A stretch of 64,000 nucleotides of DNA from Pseudopithomyces maydicus (taxonomy: Eukaryota; Ascomycota; Dothideomycetes; Pleosporales; Didymosphaeriaceae). The stretch's first letter is position 1. The number at the start of each line of letters is the position of its first letter. A program made the translations under genes and the position numbers. The stretch covers positions 888,001 through 952,000 of the forward strand of contig JANTUC010000018.1 in assembly GCA_026873275.1 (NCBI GenBank), given 5' to 3'. Positions 44,734-58,143 of this stretch are shown in pieces. The notes below the pieces were generated by a model. The model saw nothing but the letters and a program-made list of their open reading frames with translations, did not search any database and was not told the origin of the DNA.

Positions 44734-46888
44734 ATGCCACACTCCATTGCGCCTCAGAACGACGTAGAGGTCGGCGAATCATTACCCCCACAGACTGCCC
44801 ACGTGAGTCACTGCATCACCATCAACGACTGCTGTATTCTTACCGCGAAGCACAGGCTGTCAGCGTCTCGCTACCCACATGGAGAGCGAACGTTGGCTAC
44901 GAAGAAGGGGAAGAATGGGTTGTTAGTAAAATGAAAACGGGTTATCCAAGGTCCATGCCCCAGCGTCACCACTAATCCCCTCCCAATCTGACATCGCCAG
45001 GTTCTTTGTCCATAAAATCATCCAACAGTTTGCTGCCGAAATCGCTGCAAAACATGGACAGCCGGGTGAACAGGCCATGCTGTTCCCGACTCCTGATACC
45101 GCCGGGAGATGTCGAGACTTCATCCTCCGACAGCTACCCGAACTGAATGACCGCCAAGTACGACTTCTACATCTTGTACCCGCCTCGGAAGAGGAACGTT
45201 CCGAAGAATTTTCCATAATATCACCCAGAATCTCAGCGGTACTTTTCCCGGGAACCCATTTCAGCGTTGCCAAATCCTTTTGGCAGCACTCCGGCGATGG
45301 TGTATCCAGTCGACGCGCAGAGTATTGTCAGATGCTATTTTCCAAAAATCTTCTGGTCGACTCCAAAGCAGTACTGGCTGCCCCCAAGATGTGCAAGGGC
45401 CCACGGCGCTATAGACAAAAGACGTCCATTGACCTCACTGGCTCCGAAGTTCGTCTGAACGGTAGCGAAGGGAACGATTCGGCTCAATTTGTCGAACAGA
45501 GATTCGGTCGTAATCTCGACATCTCCCAGGCTAAGAATGCAAAGTTGGCTATACGGAGACGCATAGCTGGCTCACTGACTGCCGACGTCAGCCTAACAGA
45601 GGCTTTGGCGTTGGAGAGGGATACTAAGAAGACACGCGATGTTCCCGAGTTCTCCGAAGATGATGTTTATCTTTACCCGTGTGGCATGAGCTCCATTTTC
45701 AACACGCATAGGAATATGATGTCCACGAAAGCTCCACTGAAAAGCATTGTATACGGGTGCGTACTGAATGGGGACTCCATTTGCAGTAGCATACTGACAG
45801 CGCTAGATTCCCCTACATTGATACCTTGAAGATCGTTGAAAAATTTGGGCCAGGTTGCCACTTTTGTGGATTTGGTTCTGCCGAAGAGCTTGATGACCTG
45901 GAGAAGCGACTGGAAGGTGGCGAACGATTTCTAGCCCTCTTCACAGAATTTCCTGGCAACCCCCTACTACGCTCTCCGGATCTGGAGCGTATCCGTCACC
46001 TGGCGGACAAGTACGATTTCTACGTTGTTGTCGATGAGACCATTGGAAATTTCTTGAATGTTAACGTACTTCCATATGCGGATGCGGTGGTGAGCAGCCT
46101 AACCAAGGTCTTCAGTGGGGACAGTAATGTCATGGGAGGGAGGCAAGTGTATCCATTCCCCCAAAATGTAGATACTAACACAGAGGCAGTGTTGTGCTGA
46201 ACCCCGCGTCCAAAAACTATCAGACTCTGAAGCAGGCTTGGAATGAGGATTACCAAGACAATCACTGGGCGGAAGACAGTATTTTCCTAGAACGCAACAG
46301 CCGCGATTTTGTCTCACGAATCGAGCGCGTCAACCTCAACGCCGAAGCCATATGCGAAGTGCTACGTGCACACCCTCGTGGTCAGTATACTTTCTGCTCG
46401 AGGTTGTTCATGCGTTCAACATCTAACATCCTCTTAGTTAAAAAGGTGTACTATCCCAAATACAGCGACACTCGAGACCTGTATGAAAAGTGTAGAAACG
46501 AAAGCGGGGGCTATGGTGGTCTTCTCTCTGCAACCTTTTACACAAAGGAGGATGCTACCAACTTCTTCGACAACCTGGATACCGTAAAGGGACCCAGTCT
46601 GGGTACCAACTTCACACTCAGGTACGCTCTCAAATCCATTTTATCTTCCACCAGATTGACTGATACACTTTAGCTCACCGTATGTAATTCTTGCCCACTA
46701 TGGCGAACTTGATTGGGTAAGTCGTCATGTCAATTTACCTCTTGTACATATCAGGTCGTCTGACGCATGTCTAGGCAGCATCTTGGGGGGTCGAAGCAGA
46801 CCTCGTACGTTTCAGTGTCGGTCTAGAAGAGACAAACACGTTGGTTGATACATTCAAGCGTGCTTTAGATGCTATCACTGGAGCTTGA
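44734..46888 (+). CDS. STR2: Cystathionine gamma-synthase (fungal Str2/MetB type)
   Basis: PLP enzyme that joins cysteine and an O-acyl-homoserine to make cystathionine in transsulfuration. Eight exons (44734-44802, 44856-44950, 45001-45756, 45807-46142, 46190-46380, 46438-46621, 46674-46716, 46775-46888) keep phase throughout, 595 aa. The N-terminus (GESLPPQTAH, then SVSLPTWRANVGYEEGEEWV) is the fungal form with an extra N-terminal region. The PLP domain shows DDVYLYPCGMSSIFNTHR, and the probable PLP lysine is in SLTKVFSGDSNVMGGS. The C-terminus has KGPSLGTNFTL and VEADLVRFSVGLE. The intron at 46143-46189 begins GC (AG|gcaagt..ggcag), a GC-AG intron. The intron at 46381-46437 is 57 nt and stop-free in frame. 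No frameshift is seen, although C5 and G6 runs are present. Confidence 0.92.
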
Positions 46889-49784
46889 CCTTCGTCAATC
46901 CATTCCTGCTTTCAATGAAACATTTTCCATCTCATGCATACTATCACAAACATACGTGTGTCTGGGACAATTTTGAGGTCATTCGCTGTTATTAGCGCCT
47001 GCGCTTGTCAGAAAGATATCCATGCATCGCCATTGTAAAGCGCTGCCAGAATAAGGTATCTCCGGCCAAGACTTCTCCGATAGCCGCTCAGCCACGCAGT
47101 GGTGCGCGTTGCAAAGTCTTCTTTCGTGCGTATCGCTATCGCCGACCGACGTGACCAGCCGACTTGCAGTGAGGTTGAGAGCTTCGCGTTCTATGCGTGT
47201 GATATGTATGGTCCGTGATAAGTGCATGGCCAGTGGGCGTATATTCCCCGCAGATTCCATGTGGAGGCCAGAATAAGCCATCAAGGGATTGATCGATTGA
47301 CTGATCCTACAGGTTTGTTTCACCAAGGTCTCCAGGGATCACCGTCTATAGCATGAACATATCAATTGTTCGTACGATCCAGCGCAGTATGGTCGATGGT
47401 AGTGACAATACCACCTGCCTTACATTAGTGCCAACAAATTTAGTGTTCTGACAGGCCGTTGGATGAAGCATGCAATTCCTTTCTAACTAAACTCATGTTT
47501 TTAGACAGTAATTACTAACATAATTCTCAAACTTGTATTGAAGTCTAATGAAATATCCGAAATCTGATTAATGCGCTATCGCCATGACCTCTGGTTCTTA
47601 CTTCCCACACTTGTAGCAAGGCAACGGATAGCGGTCACAACGTAGGTAGATCAACCAACTGCCGTTGCGATATTGACTCACCAACATGCATGTGCGTTTT
47701 CCATCAGCTACATATTGAAACCCGTCGATAGCATGACACCTACCAATATGTCCGCACGAAATTCCGGAATGGTCCAACCTTGTCGCCTTCGCGGCCACAA
47801 CGGCCGTAGCTTTGTAACAACTTCGCCTCGTTTTGTATTGCCGAAGAATTCGTTATCGGCGAACTCATTGAAACAATGTAGTATTTTAGCGAAACCAAGG
47901 CTAAATTGATATAAACGAAATCAGACATCCTGGGTCTTGGGGGCTACGAGTCATTATCATGCCTGGGCATGATCTGCTCGTACGAACCCGTTGAGAATAT
48001 TGGGAAGGGACTTCGACCAAAATGCCGAGAGTAGACCTAGCAGGTAAAACCCTCGTGGTCCAACTGCAATGCCTGTCGTGTCATGCGTACATAGATAGCG
48101 TGTGCAGTGCTAGGGTGGCTAGACTGGACCGACTGGCCAGCAAAGCGTGCAGAAACCTAGATGCCGCATCGGCATCGTTGAGCTAACCCTTCCCCGTGGG
48201 TAAAGTTTAAACGCCGACCTGTGGTATGGATCGTTCACGGAGATGGCGGGTGGCTAGCTGCGTCGACAGTAGCCTGTCGATGCCCGGTGTGCACCAGGCG
48301 TGAATCCTTTGAAACGATTACTGCGTAAAAGCGCAAAGATGGTAGGCTTAGCCAGCGCTAAAGGGCTCTGACCATCTCGCATTCGTAAGTGTTCCAGAGT
48401 GTCGGGTGGGTGTCTATACGTACGTGTCAGAGAGTGATTACCCGCATGCTTGGAGCATGGTGAAGTGCCCTCAAAATGTTATTGATTGCAGCCCCCTACC
48501 TAAATTCTTAAGCCATGTACAAGTGATTAGCTTGTTGAATTCATCCAGTAGGTACACGTAAGTGACCTCGTGCTGTAGCTTCCACATTGGTGAAGAACCA
48601 AACTACATGACGGCAAGTGTCAACCTGTGGTTCTAGGTTTACCACAGCTCAGTCTTGAGAATGACCGGGTGATCTCGTTTGCCGCTACGTTAGCTTTAGT
48701 TACCACATGTGTATTCGACAGCTCTTGAATATCCGAGCATTGTTTTCGTAACGAGCGCGGAGTGATTGTTGAACGCCCTGTGAAGACGTGCTTGAAGATT
48801 GTTCCTCTACAAAACAGACCACGCTTATCGGATACTGGAAATGTTCTCGAAATGCTAATTCCAATGAGAGGAAGCCGTGACGCAAGACAGGAACTAGGCC
48901 AACTTTTCCCCATTAAATTGTTCACAGGGACATGGTGGCTTGGCTGGATGGTCATACATCAGGCCCCCCGCACGAGTGGCCCAAACACACGATAGAGAAC
49001 GAAGCGAGCGAGCCCGTGGCATGTTCTGGGAAATGCGAACGCGGCACACAGTTTGCTGTGGCAACAGCAGGTTCCCGTGCGTACCGCATCCTGGATCGGA
49101 AGCAGCCATCAATCGTCAGCGCCTCTTGTCGGTTGCGGCTCCTACCAAGCTATGAGATGTTACGGCGCAGGGGAGCATCCTATACACTGTAAGAGTACAT
49201 GATCATCAAGGATCCCGAAACCCCCGATGGCCAAGGGGAGGTACGTACCTTGGTGGGCCAGGCTCGGATGGTAGTGAGAATACGGTGACCTACGCATGAC
49301 GGCACGGAGGGGTGCGTCATTCCATGTTGCTATTCCTGGGCGTTGCAACCAACAGCGAGCATATTCGCCAGTGTTATGGCCCGTTTGCTAGGGGCGGTCA
49401 TCGGCACCTACCTGGTACCCAGGTATATATTATCCGGTAAATCGTTCGAAGAGCATGATGAAGACCATGACTCGTCTGCTCGAGCTGAACTGAGCATGGT
49501 GGGCCGTTAAGCACGTCGGCTGTAATATGTCGACGGTAGGATCTAACGTCCGGAAGGTGAGTGTTGAGACGAAACGAAGAGTGAACACGTGCATGGCCCG
49601 AAAAGCGGCGGACCAATCAAGCGGGACCCGACCCAACGACTGCATGCATCATGTCAGACATCACTCCAAATGTTCCAGTATGATACACGCTCTGATGTTT
49701 CACCCACACCACACCGCCTGGCGACAGAAACATACCTAGGTATACACTGCAGACGAAGAAGATGGCACGTATGCAGAGGCACCG

Positions 49785-49816
49785 TGGAGCCCTGGAGCCC
49801 TGGAGCCCTGGAGCCC
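49785..49816 (+). repeat. Four copies of TGGAGCCC
   Basis: Perfect 8-bp tandem units start at 49785, 49793, 49801 and 49809. It is non-coding as far as I can tell. Confidence 0.9.
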
Positions 49817-51167
49817 TCGAGGCAAAACGGTCACGTGTGTACGCAGCGCCAGGCCCACGATCCGGACAATGCGATGCGCCCACTTTACTGGAAAAGTTTC
49901 ACGATGCACGATGCCGCCTGCAGGCCAGTCCACAGTGGCCATCTGTCTCAACCGCCCCCACGGACTAATGCGCCGGGTCGGACTCGAAGTGGTATCGCGG
50001 TCGGGGCGGTAATTAGTGCGTGAGCAGCACAGCGCAGCACCGCACTGCACTGCACCGCACTCGGTGGCCTCACCTCAGCCAAACTCGATGCGGCCATGGG
50101 TCACCTCGTATGCCAGGGTCTCTGAGCGCGTGGCACCCGCATGGCAGGGTCGCTGTTCGGGTGTTTCTGGAAGCCTGCATCGAAGCGGCGGAGCGAAGCA
50201 TCCAGCCGTTGGAACTGCGTCCTCCCGCCGGCTGGAGGCATATCGCAGCAAGGCCTATCAACCGCCATGGAAAGTTCCGCCCCCCTTGGCACGTCCACAT
50301 GGACAGCGAGCAGGCCGCGAGGCTTAGTCTCGACGGCGTCATGCTCGTTTGCACTGGCGAGCCGCGAGCTTCTTTCGGGGAGGCTTGGAGATGAAGCAAG
50401 CGCACGCACGCGCCACGGCCACCCCATTCGTACGACCTCATCTCATGTCGATTGTTTGCGCAGTTTAGCTTAGCTGCTCGGGCGGGCCCCTGGCGGCGCT
50501 ACAGGCCGCTATGCTCGAGCTGGTGCCAGCGAGCGTCGTTCGCCTGATGCGACGGCCCATGCTCGCCACCAACAGCACGAGCGGGAGACGCTTGACGGCA
50601 TCGGCACGCGCTCCAGCCGTCAATGGCGACGCACTGGTTGACTGGCAGTGGACAGCACATACGAGATGCGCCAGCCGGGCGGCCACGCTTACTCCATGCA
50701 CTCGGAGCCTGCAGGTCGCCGTGCTCGAGTCGTGCGGTACGGTGCCGTGTGGTGCCAGCGGCCAGCAGCGCCGTGCCTCGCTGCTGCCAGCGGCCATGCC
50801 CCTCTCATCACCGCACCTTGGGGAATAAAACCGGAGGGAGGAGCTGGCACGCACGCACGCATGTCCCAGAGACAGTACAGGGTCTGGCTGCGGCAGGGGC
50901 TGGCCGCTGGAGCGCTCTGGCACTAAACGGTCGGGAGCTTGGCCGCACGGCCGCCTGGGATGACAATCCGTCAAGGCACCAACCAGTGCAAGCCGCTTTG
51001 CCGGGAATGGGACTGTTGGCCTCGCAGATGTAATGTTACTGGGGCTCAGGGCCTATACCAGTATATACTTGCCAGCAACCCCGGGCATGGCGCAGGCCAC
51101 CTCCAGAGAACAAGACCAAGCTTGCGAGTCTGCCTTGCCTGCTCTGCTGCTTCTCATAGGGCTACTC

Positions 51168-51173
51168 TATAAA
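51168..51173 (+). promoter_or_regulatory. TATA-box-like element
   Basis: TATAAA within CTCTATAAACC lies about 96 nt before the proposed ATG of the C2H2 gene, a plausible core-promoter position. Inferred from position and sequence only. Confidence 0.4.
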
Positions 51174-51268
51174 CCATACATAGGCACAAGCCAATGCAGG
51201 AACACAAGTGTATGTTTACCCCCACACCGCTCGTCCTTTAAACACATGACGGCCTCATCCTGTTGATC

Positions 51269-52771
51269 ATGACCCCACGGTCTCCAACAAAACAACCACA
51301 ACCAAAGACGACCACAATCTCACGACGCCTCAGAAATCGTGCCGACCAACACCTCTCTGTACAACCTCCCCAGCTCCCGCAACTGAGGGGCTTGCGTGCT
51401 CGCCGTGCCGCAACTCTACCTTCGAACCGCAGCACATCCGTTGCCTACCCACCTCAACCTCAAGAGGCCCACCTCCACGATTGGGATCACAACCTCGACA
51501 CCTTTCCCCGAAGCAACACTTCGCATCCTGCCGACTTAGCGCACTCGAATCTTCTCCTCCAGGAGGCGCTAGATATTGCAACATACAGCTCGCCTCGTGA
51601 CGTATCTTCTGCGCTAGCATCTATACCGTCGGACGAGCCCCAGAGCTACCAAGTTCAGCCCAGTTCACCAGCTGATCTTCTCCCATCGCCACTACCATCA
51701 CTTTCAGGTAGTCACACAGCGACCGAGTTTGACTATCCGGAACCACCGCACGATTCATCCCTTGACCTTCAAGATATGAGGTATGGCCCGCTTTCGCGGT
51801 GAACGCCTTCAAAGCTGAACGTTTTAGCACTCTGGGGTTTATGATGGCTCCTGCACCCTACGGGATGGAGCATCACTATGGCTCGCCTCCAAATATGGAA
51901 TCGCCTAGTAAGTGGAGATTGACAATACAGACGCGTAGACCGGATTATTGACCAGAATAGGCTACCCGCCGATGAGCCAGCCTTACACCGATGCGAAGCC
52001 TTCTACATCAGCCCCCTATGCGCCATCTTATTCTGCAAGCCCAAGCATGCACGGCCAACCACAGTCAAGGAGAGCGACAGAGCCTTCTGGAGTAGCACCT
52101 TATCCAGCCTCATCTCTGCCACGGAGTCCATATCAACAGTCGATGGGTCCTATCCGTACCAGTCCGACACCAATGAACTACTCCACAAATTCCGGCGAGC
52201 CATCACCCATGCTCAGCTCAGCTCCTCAGACGTACTCGTACCCTGCGATGCACTCAAGTCTACCACCCGCGTCCATAGGAAGCAACACCTCAAGTTACCC
52301 ACCGTACGCGAGAATGCGCTCCGATCCCTATGCGTTAACTGACAAGCATGCAGACCACCGCTATACCCTCCCAGTAGTTACGGCATGAATGACTACACTC
52401 CTCTCCCAACAACGTTATACCCAGCAGCCACTTCACCTGCAACCTATTCATCTTATGAGCACTCACCTAATCTAGCACAACACACAGCCGGATCTATATC
52501 TGGATCTGGAGCGAGTCAAAATCCTGCAAATGGACCAATGCCACGGATCCTGAACTCGCGGCCAAAGCCTCAATGTTGGGAACATGGCTGCAATGGCCGC
52601 CAGTTTTCCACATTTAGTAACCTTCTTCGACATCAGCGTGAGAAGTCTGGCACTGCGGCGAAGAGTTATTGCCCGCGATGCGGCGCCGAGTTCACGCGTA
52701 CCACGGCCAGAAACGGACACATGGCGCACGAGAAATGCAAGCCACGACGGACGTCAGATTCGAACAGGTAA
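51269..52771 (+). CDS. C2H2-type zinc-finger protein
   Basis: Probable DNA-binding regulator. Four exons (51269-51780, 51828-51907, 51961-52303, 52354-52771) join in phase to 450 aa. Introns are 47, 53 and 50 nt, with gctgaac and aactgac branch-like sites in the first and third. The first 380 residues are Ser/Pro/Tyr/Thr-rich and probably disordered. The C-terminus carries a Cys-His region: the first unit is C-x4-C-x12-H (CWEHGCNGRQFSTFSNLLRH) without an obvious second histidine, and the second is C-x2-C-x12-H-x2-H-x2-C (from YCPRCGAEFTRTTARNGHM). The atypical first finger is a feature to check. Long gene-free flanks suggest a gene with extended regulation, which is inference. No target can be named. 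Confidence 0.8.
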
Positions 52772-55700
52772 GCGGCAAGGCTGAGCATGACAGGCTCGGG
52801 CTGACCGCGAGACTTGTTCGATCTTACGACGTATCGTGAGCATGACTGGTCGATGGATTTGTCGATTTGGGCGTTTAGGACCAAAATATTCTTACATGGT
52901 GGCTGACGAAGGGTACCAATTAATTTGGCATCATTTCAACCAGTATCAGCCGCACACTGCGTTGCTCACCTCACGTCTGCACGCCAACGAATTTGCCTCG
53001 GGGGCGGTATAGGGAACATTTTGGAGATGACAAACAGCACGATGTATGCATAGGATCGGAGTTCTGCAGCGGTATTCGTCCCAGCACTTTTGCGCTTTTG
53101 GAAATTTATTCATATCACACCCTCAGATCGTGTCGCACATGGCTATAGCCTGTTTTCCTTTCTATTTTCCTTCTCTCACTGTACATTTCACCGCATTGAA
53201 ATTCAAGATACCACTTTGCTACAGAGACAAGTTCAAGCGCTGAGCTTGTCTCAGGAAGAGCTATACTTCATCTTCTATCGACTCATTCTCGCTGTGTATG
53301 TGGAAAGAGGTGCAAGATGGGCTTACGACGGGACAGGCTGGGAACTGGAAGCAAAAGGCGATGCAATGCGTGCGCAGGTATGCCCGCGAGACGGGCCGCG
53401 CACTCTCCAGGCTATCGCTTCAGAAAGAACGCTCGAGGGTTCGTGCGAAAGCGTGGAAGGGTTACGGGCGAGAGCTCCCAGGCCTTGCCGACACGGGCCA
53501 CTTTGTCGACTAATGACCCAATCGACATGGCGCGTGTGAACCGCGCGGGGCCCAACACAATGCAAATCGCACTTGTCCCTTCACAGCCCCGAAGGGACGG
53601 TTCGCGAGACTCTTGCCGGGGCTCTCGGCATGTTCCGCAGCGGTTGCGGTTTTGCCTTGTTCAGGACATGCGTTCATAGGGCGAGGGGCACTAGTAGATT
53701 ATGTATGGTATACATATGTACATGTATGCCCCTGGGCAGATGAAGCACCACACTTGATTCTAATGCATGGCCGTCACCACGAATGGCTCTGTCGTACACT
53801 TTGCTACGAACGGCGATTTCTCGAATCAATGTGCTACCGAAGAGTTGTCACGCTAAATGTTGCGATTGCAGGGTTCTTACTTGTACATGCTTGATGAAGT
53901 AGCGCGCACAGAGATCTTCGTTCTGGTACGTACGGAAGATAGCAAGAGACATGGTGCCTAGACGGGTAAGTTTATGCGACGGCACTCCCTTTTGAATCTC
54001 GCCTGTTGAAGCGCGCACGGGTATTTGAATTTCCTACTGCACGTACGGGGGCGGTACGAGAAGCCCAGGGGTGATGGGACAGCGTGAGGTAAGCGTATCT
54101 ACACACTTACGCGGAGAATCTAAATAGCGTGTGCAACGCATGGGTGATGGTTGGGGGTCGAGGGCGTCGAGGGGCGGTAAGCCTCGTCGCCAAACGTAAA
54201 AACGTGGGAGTAATCAATCTGCTGCTTTACCTGACACTCCATCTTGCATGCAACGACCAATCCGGGACGCGATATCTTGCTTTGGGTTGTGCAGGTATGC
54301 AAGGCAATGATTCTGGTGCATCGCCATGGGGTAGTGGCCTTGGGCTCCGATGTGCACAGTGCCCAGCCTCCGACACCGTCTCCAAAAACCTTGGAATGAA
54401 ATCATGGTTGATTTAAGCGCCGGAAATCGGGCTATAGTAACCTCCGAAAAAACGTTATGCTTGTGGTTCGATGTGTGGATCTCCCACGCAGCAAGCCTCA
54501 CACTTTTAGGTCGTTTTGCGAAAGTCACGTTGGCCGTTAAAATCAGACCAGATAAGGTACCGCCAGGACCCGGACCTAACGGTACCTTGCTAATGAGCCG
54601 GATCCCAGTGGGACGGGGATAACTACTCTTCCCCACATGGCCCCGGGGGCCGGCAGACTAAATTTAAAGTCCACACCGGGATCCCCAAGCAACACTGTCG
54701 CTGTCGCAGATTGCTTCGAACGCTTGGTGGCTTGGTGGGTCTTGTCGCTTCGACGCTCGAGCCTTTCTAGCTCGGATGATGTTCCCTCAGGGTACATCGT
54801 CCCTTGCGTTATTTTCTCATAGGCAGGTTGAAATTCGCGGAGGAGATTTTTTTGGGGAGCAGCTGGGAATGTGGAGAAAGTCCGGGTAATATCATGCGAA
54901 GATATCTGAGCGATCGATTTCGGTGTCACCGCCTTGGTCAGCAAAAATGCGAACGAGCAAGTAGGTATAAGGCATCCTTCGTCTTGAGGTTTAGTCTGTC
55001 CTGCGTTGGGTTCGTCCTGAGCTCTGGGTACGTGATGTCGCTCATGTTGAACAGCGATTGGTGCGGAGGTCCGTTCGGGGCGCAGCCACACGCTAGTAAA
55101 ACAGGTGTAATGAACGGCGTAATATTGCAGAATGACATTGATCAACAATCCCACAATTGCCACATTTTGCCGCGTCCTCTGTACATATTTGCATGCATAT
55201 TGCTTTTACGTTCCATCTCCTTACATGCGCTATTTCTGAAGAGAAAAAAGGGGTCAGGGCAACATTAGATATACGACCTGAGGTCAGCAAACTGCCTTGC
55301 TACATATGGCTGCCTCCCCCGTGCCAGCGACAACAGAGTTCTGACATGTACTGAACGAGCGCGCACCGACAAGCACATGGAACACTTGAATGGTGATCCC
55401 TGCGGGACGGCTGTGCGGGAAGGATGAGATTCGTGAGACTCGATAGGGCACGTGAACGCGGTTCTAGAAGCGTGGGAAGCGACGGGCGAATCAGCGCGGC
55501 GGCTGTCCCGCGTTGTATGCCGATCATACCGATGACACAAAGGCTCGATCGATGTCGAAAGGCGGGAGACAATCCATCCAAAGCCCCAAACCCGAGCGTG
55601 AGACTGGCCTGTTGGGCGCACGTTGTAGGGCTGCGTCTCGTGTCACAATGGCCGTCCCAAGACAGCGTCTCATGACACTTTCTCCACGCGATTAGCCGCA

Positions 55701-58143
55701 GAACGTGCATTCGTCCGTTGTGTCGCTTGCACGGCCCGAACGTCAAGTCGAGTCATCGCGCATGGGGTATGGTCTTGTCTGACCACTTCTGCAGCAGCGC
55801 TACAAGCGGTGTCCACAACGTTGCTCCTGGCCCAAGCACACGTTGCTGCTGACCCGATTGGATGCCAGAGCACCTTGCATGTAGGTAGATGCCACATAGG
55901 CAGTCCGTGCGAGGGCGTTTAGATGACCACATACAGCATAACGGGGTAGTATCATGTTTCGACCAGCTGATGCATTTGCCTGTTTCAAGTCCGCTATCGT
56001 AGAGAGTGGTGGTGGTGGTCAATCCCGTTTTCTCTTCACACCACCTGACCATCAGTGAGGTAGATACGTATACTATTGGTACATGTCCAAGCCGTTTTGC
56101 TGCACCAAGGGCACATGGCGTCAAACATGGTTAGTCCCTGGCAAGCACAGCCTATTGGCCGCTTGGTAGAGAATACGACCCAAGCAGTTCCTCACAGGCT
56201 GGGATCTCAACCTTATTCAACGGCGACACAGCTTCTATCCTCATTGTCTGCATCTCTGCTGCCAGTAGTATAGCAAGGGGCCCTGGCTTTACAGCGTCTT
56301 CAGATTCGAGACAATGCGTCAGCCAACTCCACACCGCCCTTGCATAGCGTCTCTCGAAGCCTTCGTATATGCCGGACGAGGAATTCCGTTGCAGAGTTGC
56401 TCGCGGCCAGCTGGCATTTGGGGGTCAGGCCTGGCCAGCCTCGTCCAAGAGTGCATCGGCGTGGCAGAATCTCTGGTACCAGAATTCGCCGAGAAGCGAT
56501 CTCTGCGAGACGGTGAACGTGGTCAGATGAAGGTTTTGAAAGGATCAAATAGATTAGCGTCTTGTTATTCCTCCCGTAACGTCCTTCAAGGTCCCAGGAG
56601 TTTGGTGGTGGATGCGGCGCAGTAGCCTCGGGCGACCGTTGGCCCCTATCAATTGCATGCGCCGGTTCCTGGGCGACGGTTCAAAGCATGTTCAAGGATG
56701 TGAGGGACAGCACCTAGCGAAATCCCACCCAGTCTACTTATGTATTGCAGCCGTAGCGTACCTGGGTGACATCTGCCCTATAGACAAGGCAATTTCATTG
56801 TTGGCAAGGTCTCCATCTTTCTAACGTGTAAAGGGCCTTGCAGCTTTGCGCATTGCCTCTTCCAGTATCGCCTCGTACGCACGGAAGCCGACCCAAGGAA
56901 AAACCATGTATATCGGAATAGGAAGTCGCTAAACGAGGTCGGCGGTTACTTGAACCCGCCAGCCTCGAAGAGCAGTTCGGGTTCGAGCTGGCGAAAGCTG
57001 CGGCTATGCCTAGCGTAAGCATCGCAAAACCCTTCCCGACGGGCCACGCCCGGGCTTTGCTGGCACATGACTCATTGCCGCAGCTATTCTAGAGTATGTA
57101 CTACCTACCTATGTACACCGTGCGCATATGCCGTGCGAAGAGAAACACTAAACGCGGGGAGCACTTCCCTAGTGCGTGATCCGGCGGGACTTGCTAGCGA
57201 GCAACAATAGTGCTTTCTTGCTTTTGGCGACGTCTTGCTTGCTTCGCACGAGTAGCAGCACAAACAGCACATGTGGCGGCATGATCAGCACCACACACAC
57301 ACACACCTATGCCATACATGACGTAGCGATGTAGGTACATCCAAGTCCAAGCATCGTGCCTGGTTGGCCTTCGTTGCTGAGTGCACCCAGGCACATTCCC
57401 GGTCAGGTGGCTTTGGTACTTAGTGGCCTGATTATGTTCAGTCGCAATCAGTATCCAGTCAAGCTGCCTTGTTCAGAGCCTTGACGACTTTGCTGACGCT
57501 GAATCACGCCCCGAAGTACTGGCCCTGGAGGGCAGGCAGCCTGTTCTCTGAGCGCGAAATTTACTGCTAGTAGAAAAGTTACTCCAGTCAATTTCGAAGT
57601 CGTCCAGGTACTCCATCAGATAGATATAGATCGATACCAATCACCGCGATATCGTGAGGAAAAGGGCGAAGCGTGAGCGCTGATGATACACGTGATCCGC
57701 TTATGACGGGTCGGGTCCCTGGCCTTGGCATTGCTATCCGCTACTGTGACTCTTAACCCAACCTCAAGACTCAACCACGTCGAGTGGAACACACGCTTCA
57801 TCAACATCATCCATCACTACCACACAAATCACTATGAAAATGCCTCTGCTCTAGCCTTAAAGGCAGATCCATTGCTCCAACACACGGTAGCCACCGAAAC
57901 TACCGCTTGACAGAAAAGCATCCCTCTTTTGCCCGCCACCATGTTTCCCCCAATAACCGGACTTCTCTTTTCACATTATTCGAATAATTCTTACTCTAAA
58001 TCTTCGTTCTTAACACGGACAAAGGATACCTTAAGCACACGGCAACGTTTGTCAAACCCTTGAGAATTCGTCTCAATTTTCGCAAAGCACAACTGAGGAA
58101 AGGACAACATATCGTGATTGAACAATAAAAAAATATAATCGTC
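52772..58143. other. Long gene-poor region downstream of the C2H2 gene
   Basis: About 5.4 kb with no recognisable coding sequence. It contains a short CA repeat (about 57294-57307) and several TACCTAGGTA-like motifs. A tRNA-like T-arm shape near 56940-56962 does not extend into a tRNA. Scattered open frames of up to 195 codons show no domain or coherent splicing. Confidence 0.55.

Larger units (their letters stand above)
46889..51268. other. Long gene-poor region upstream of the C2H2 gene
   Basis: About 4.4 kb without a recognisable protein or RNA gene. It contains a TGGAGCCC tandem (49785-49816), a GGTACC-type palindrome near 49410-49430, and an ATCATGCC/GGCATGAT inverted repeat near 47955. 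A Cys-rich short frame on the minus strand (47798-47598) has six cysteines but no clear start or signal peptide. No transposase or reverse-transcriptase motif was seen by eye. Confidence 0.55.

Noticed and set aside
51799..51827. A 29-nt intron in the C2H2 gene
   Set aside because: Too short for spliceosomal splicing. The donor at 51781 gives a 47-nt intron with a branch-like site and also keeps frame.
56935..56965. tRNA-like T arm (GGCGG..CCGCC hairpin)
   Set aside because: The loop is too long, and no D arm, anticodon arm or acceptor stem can be built around it.
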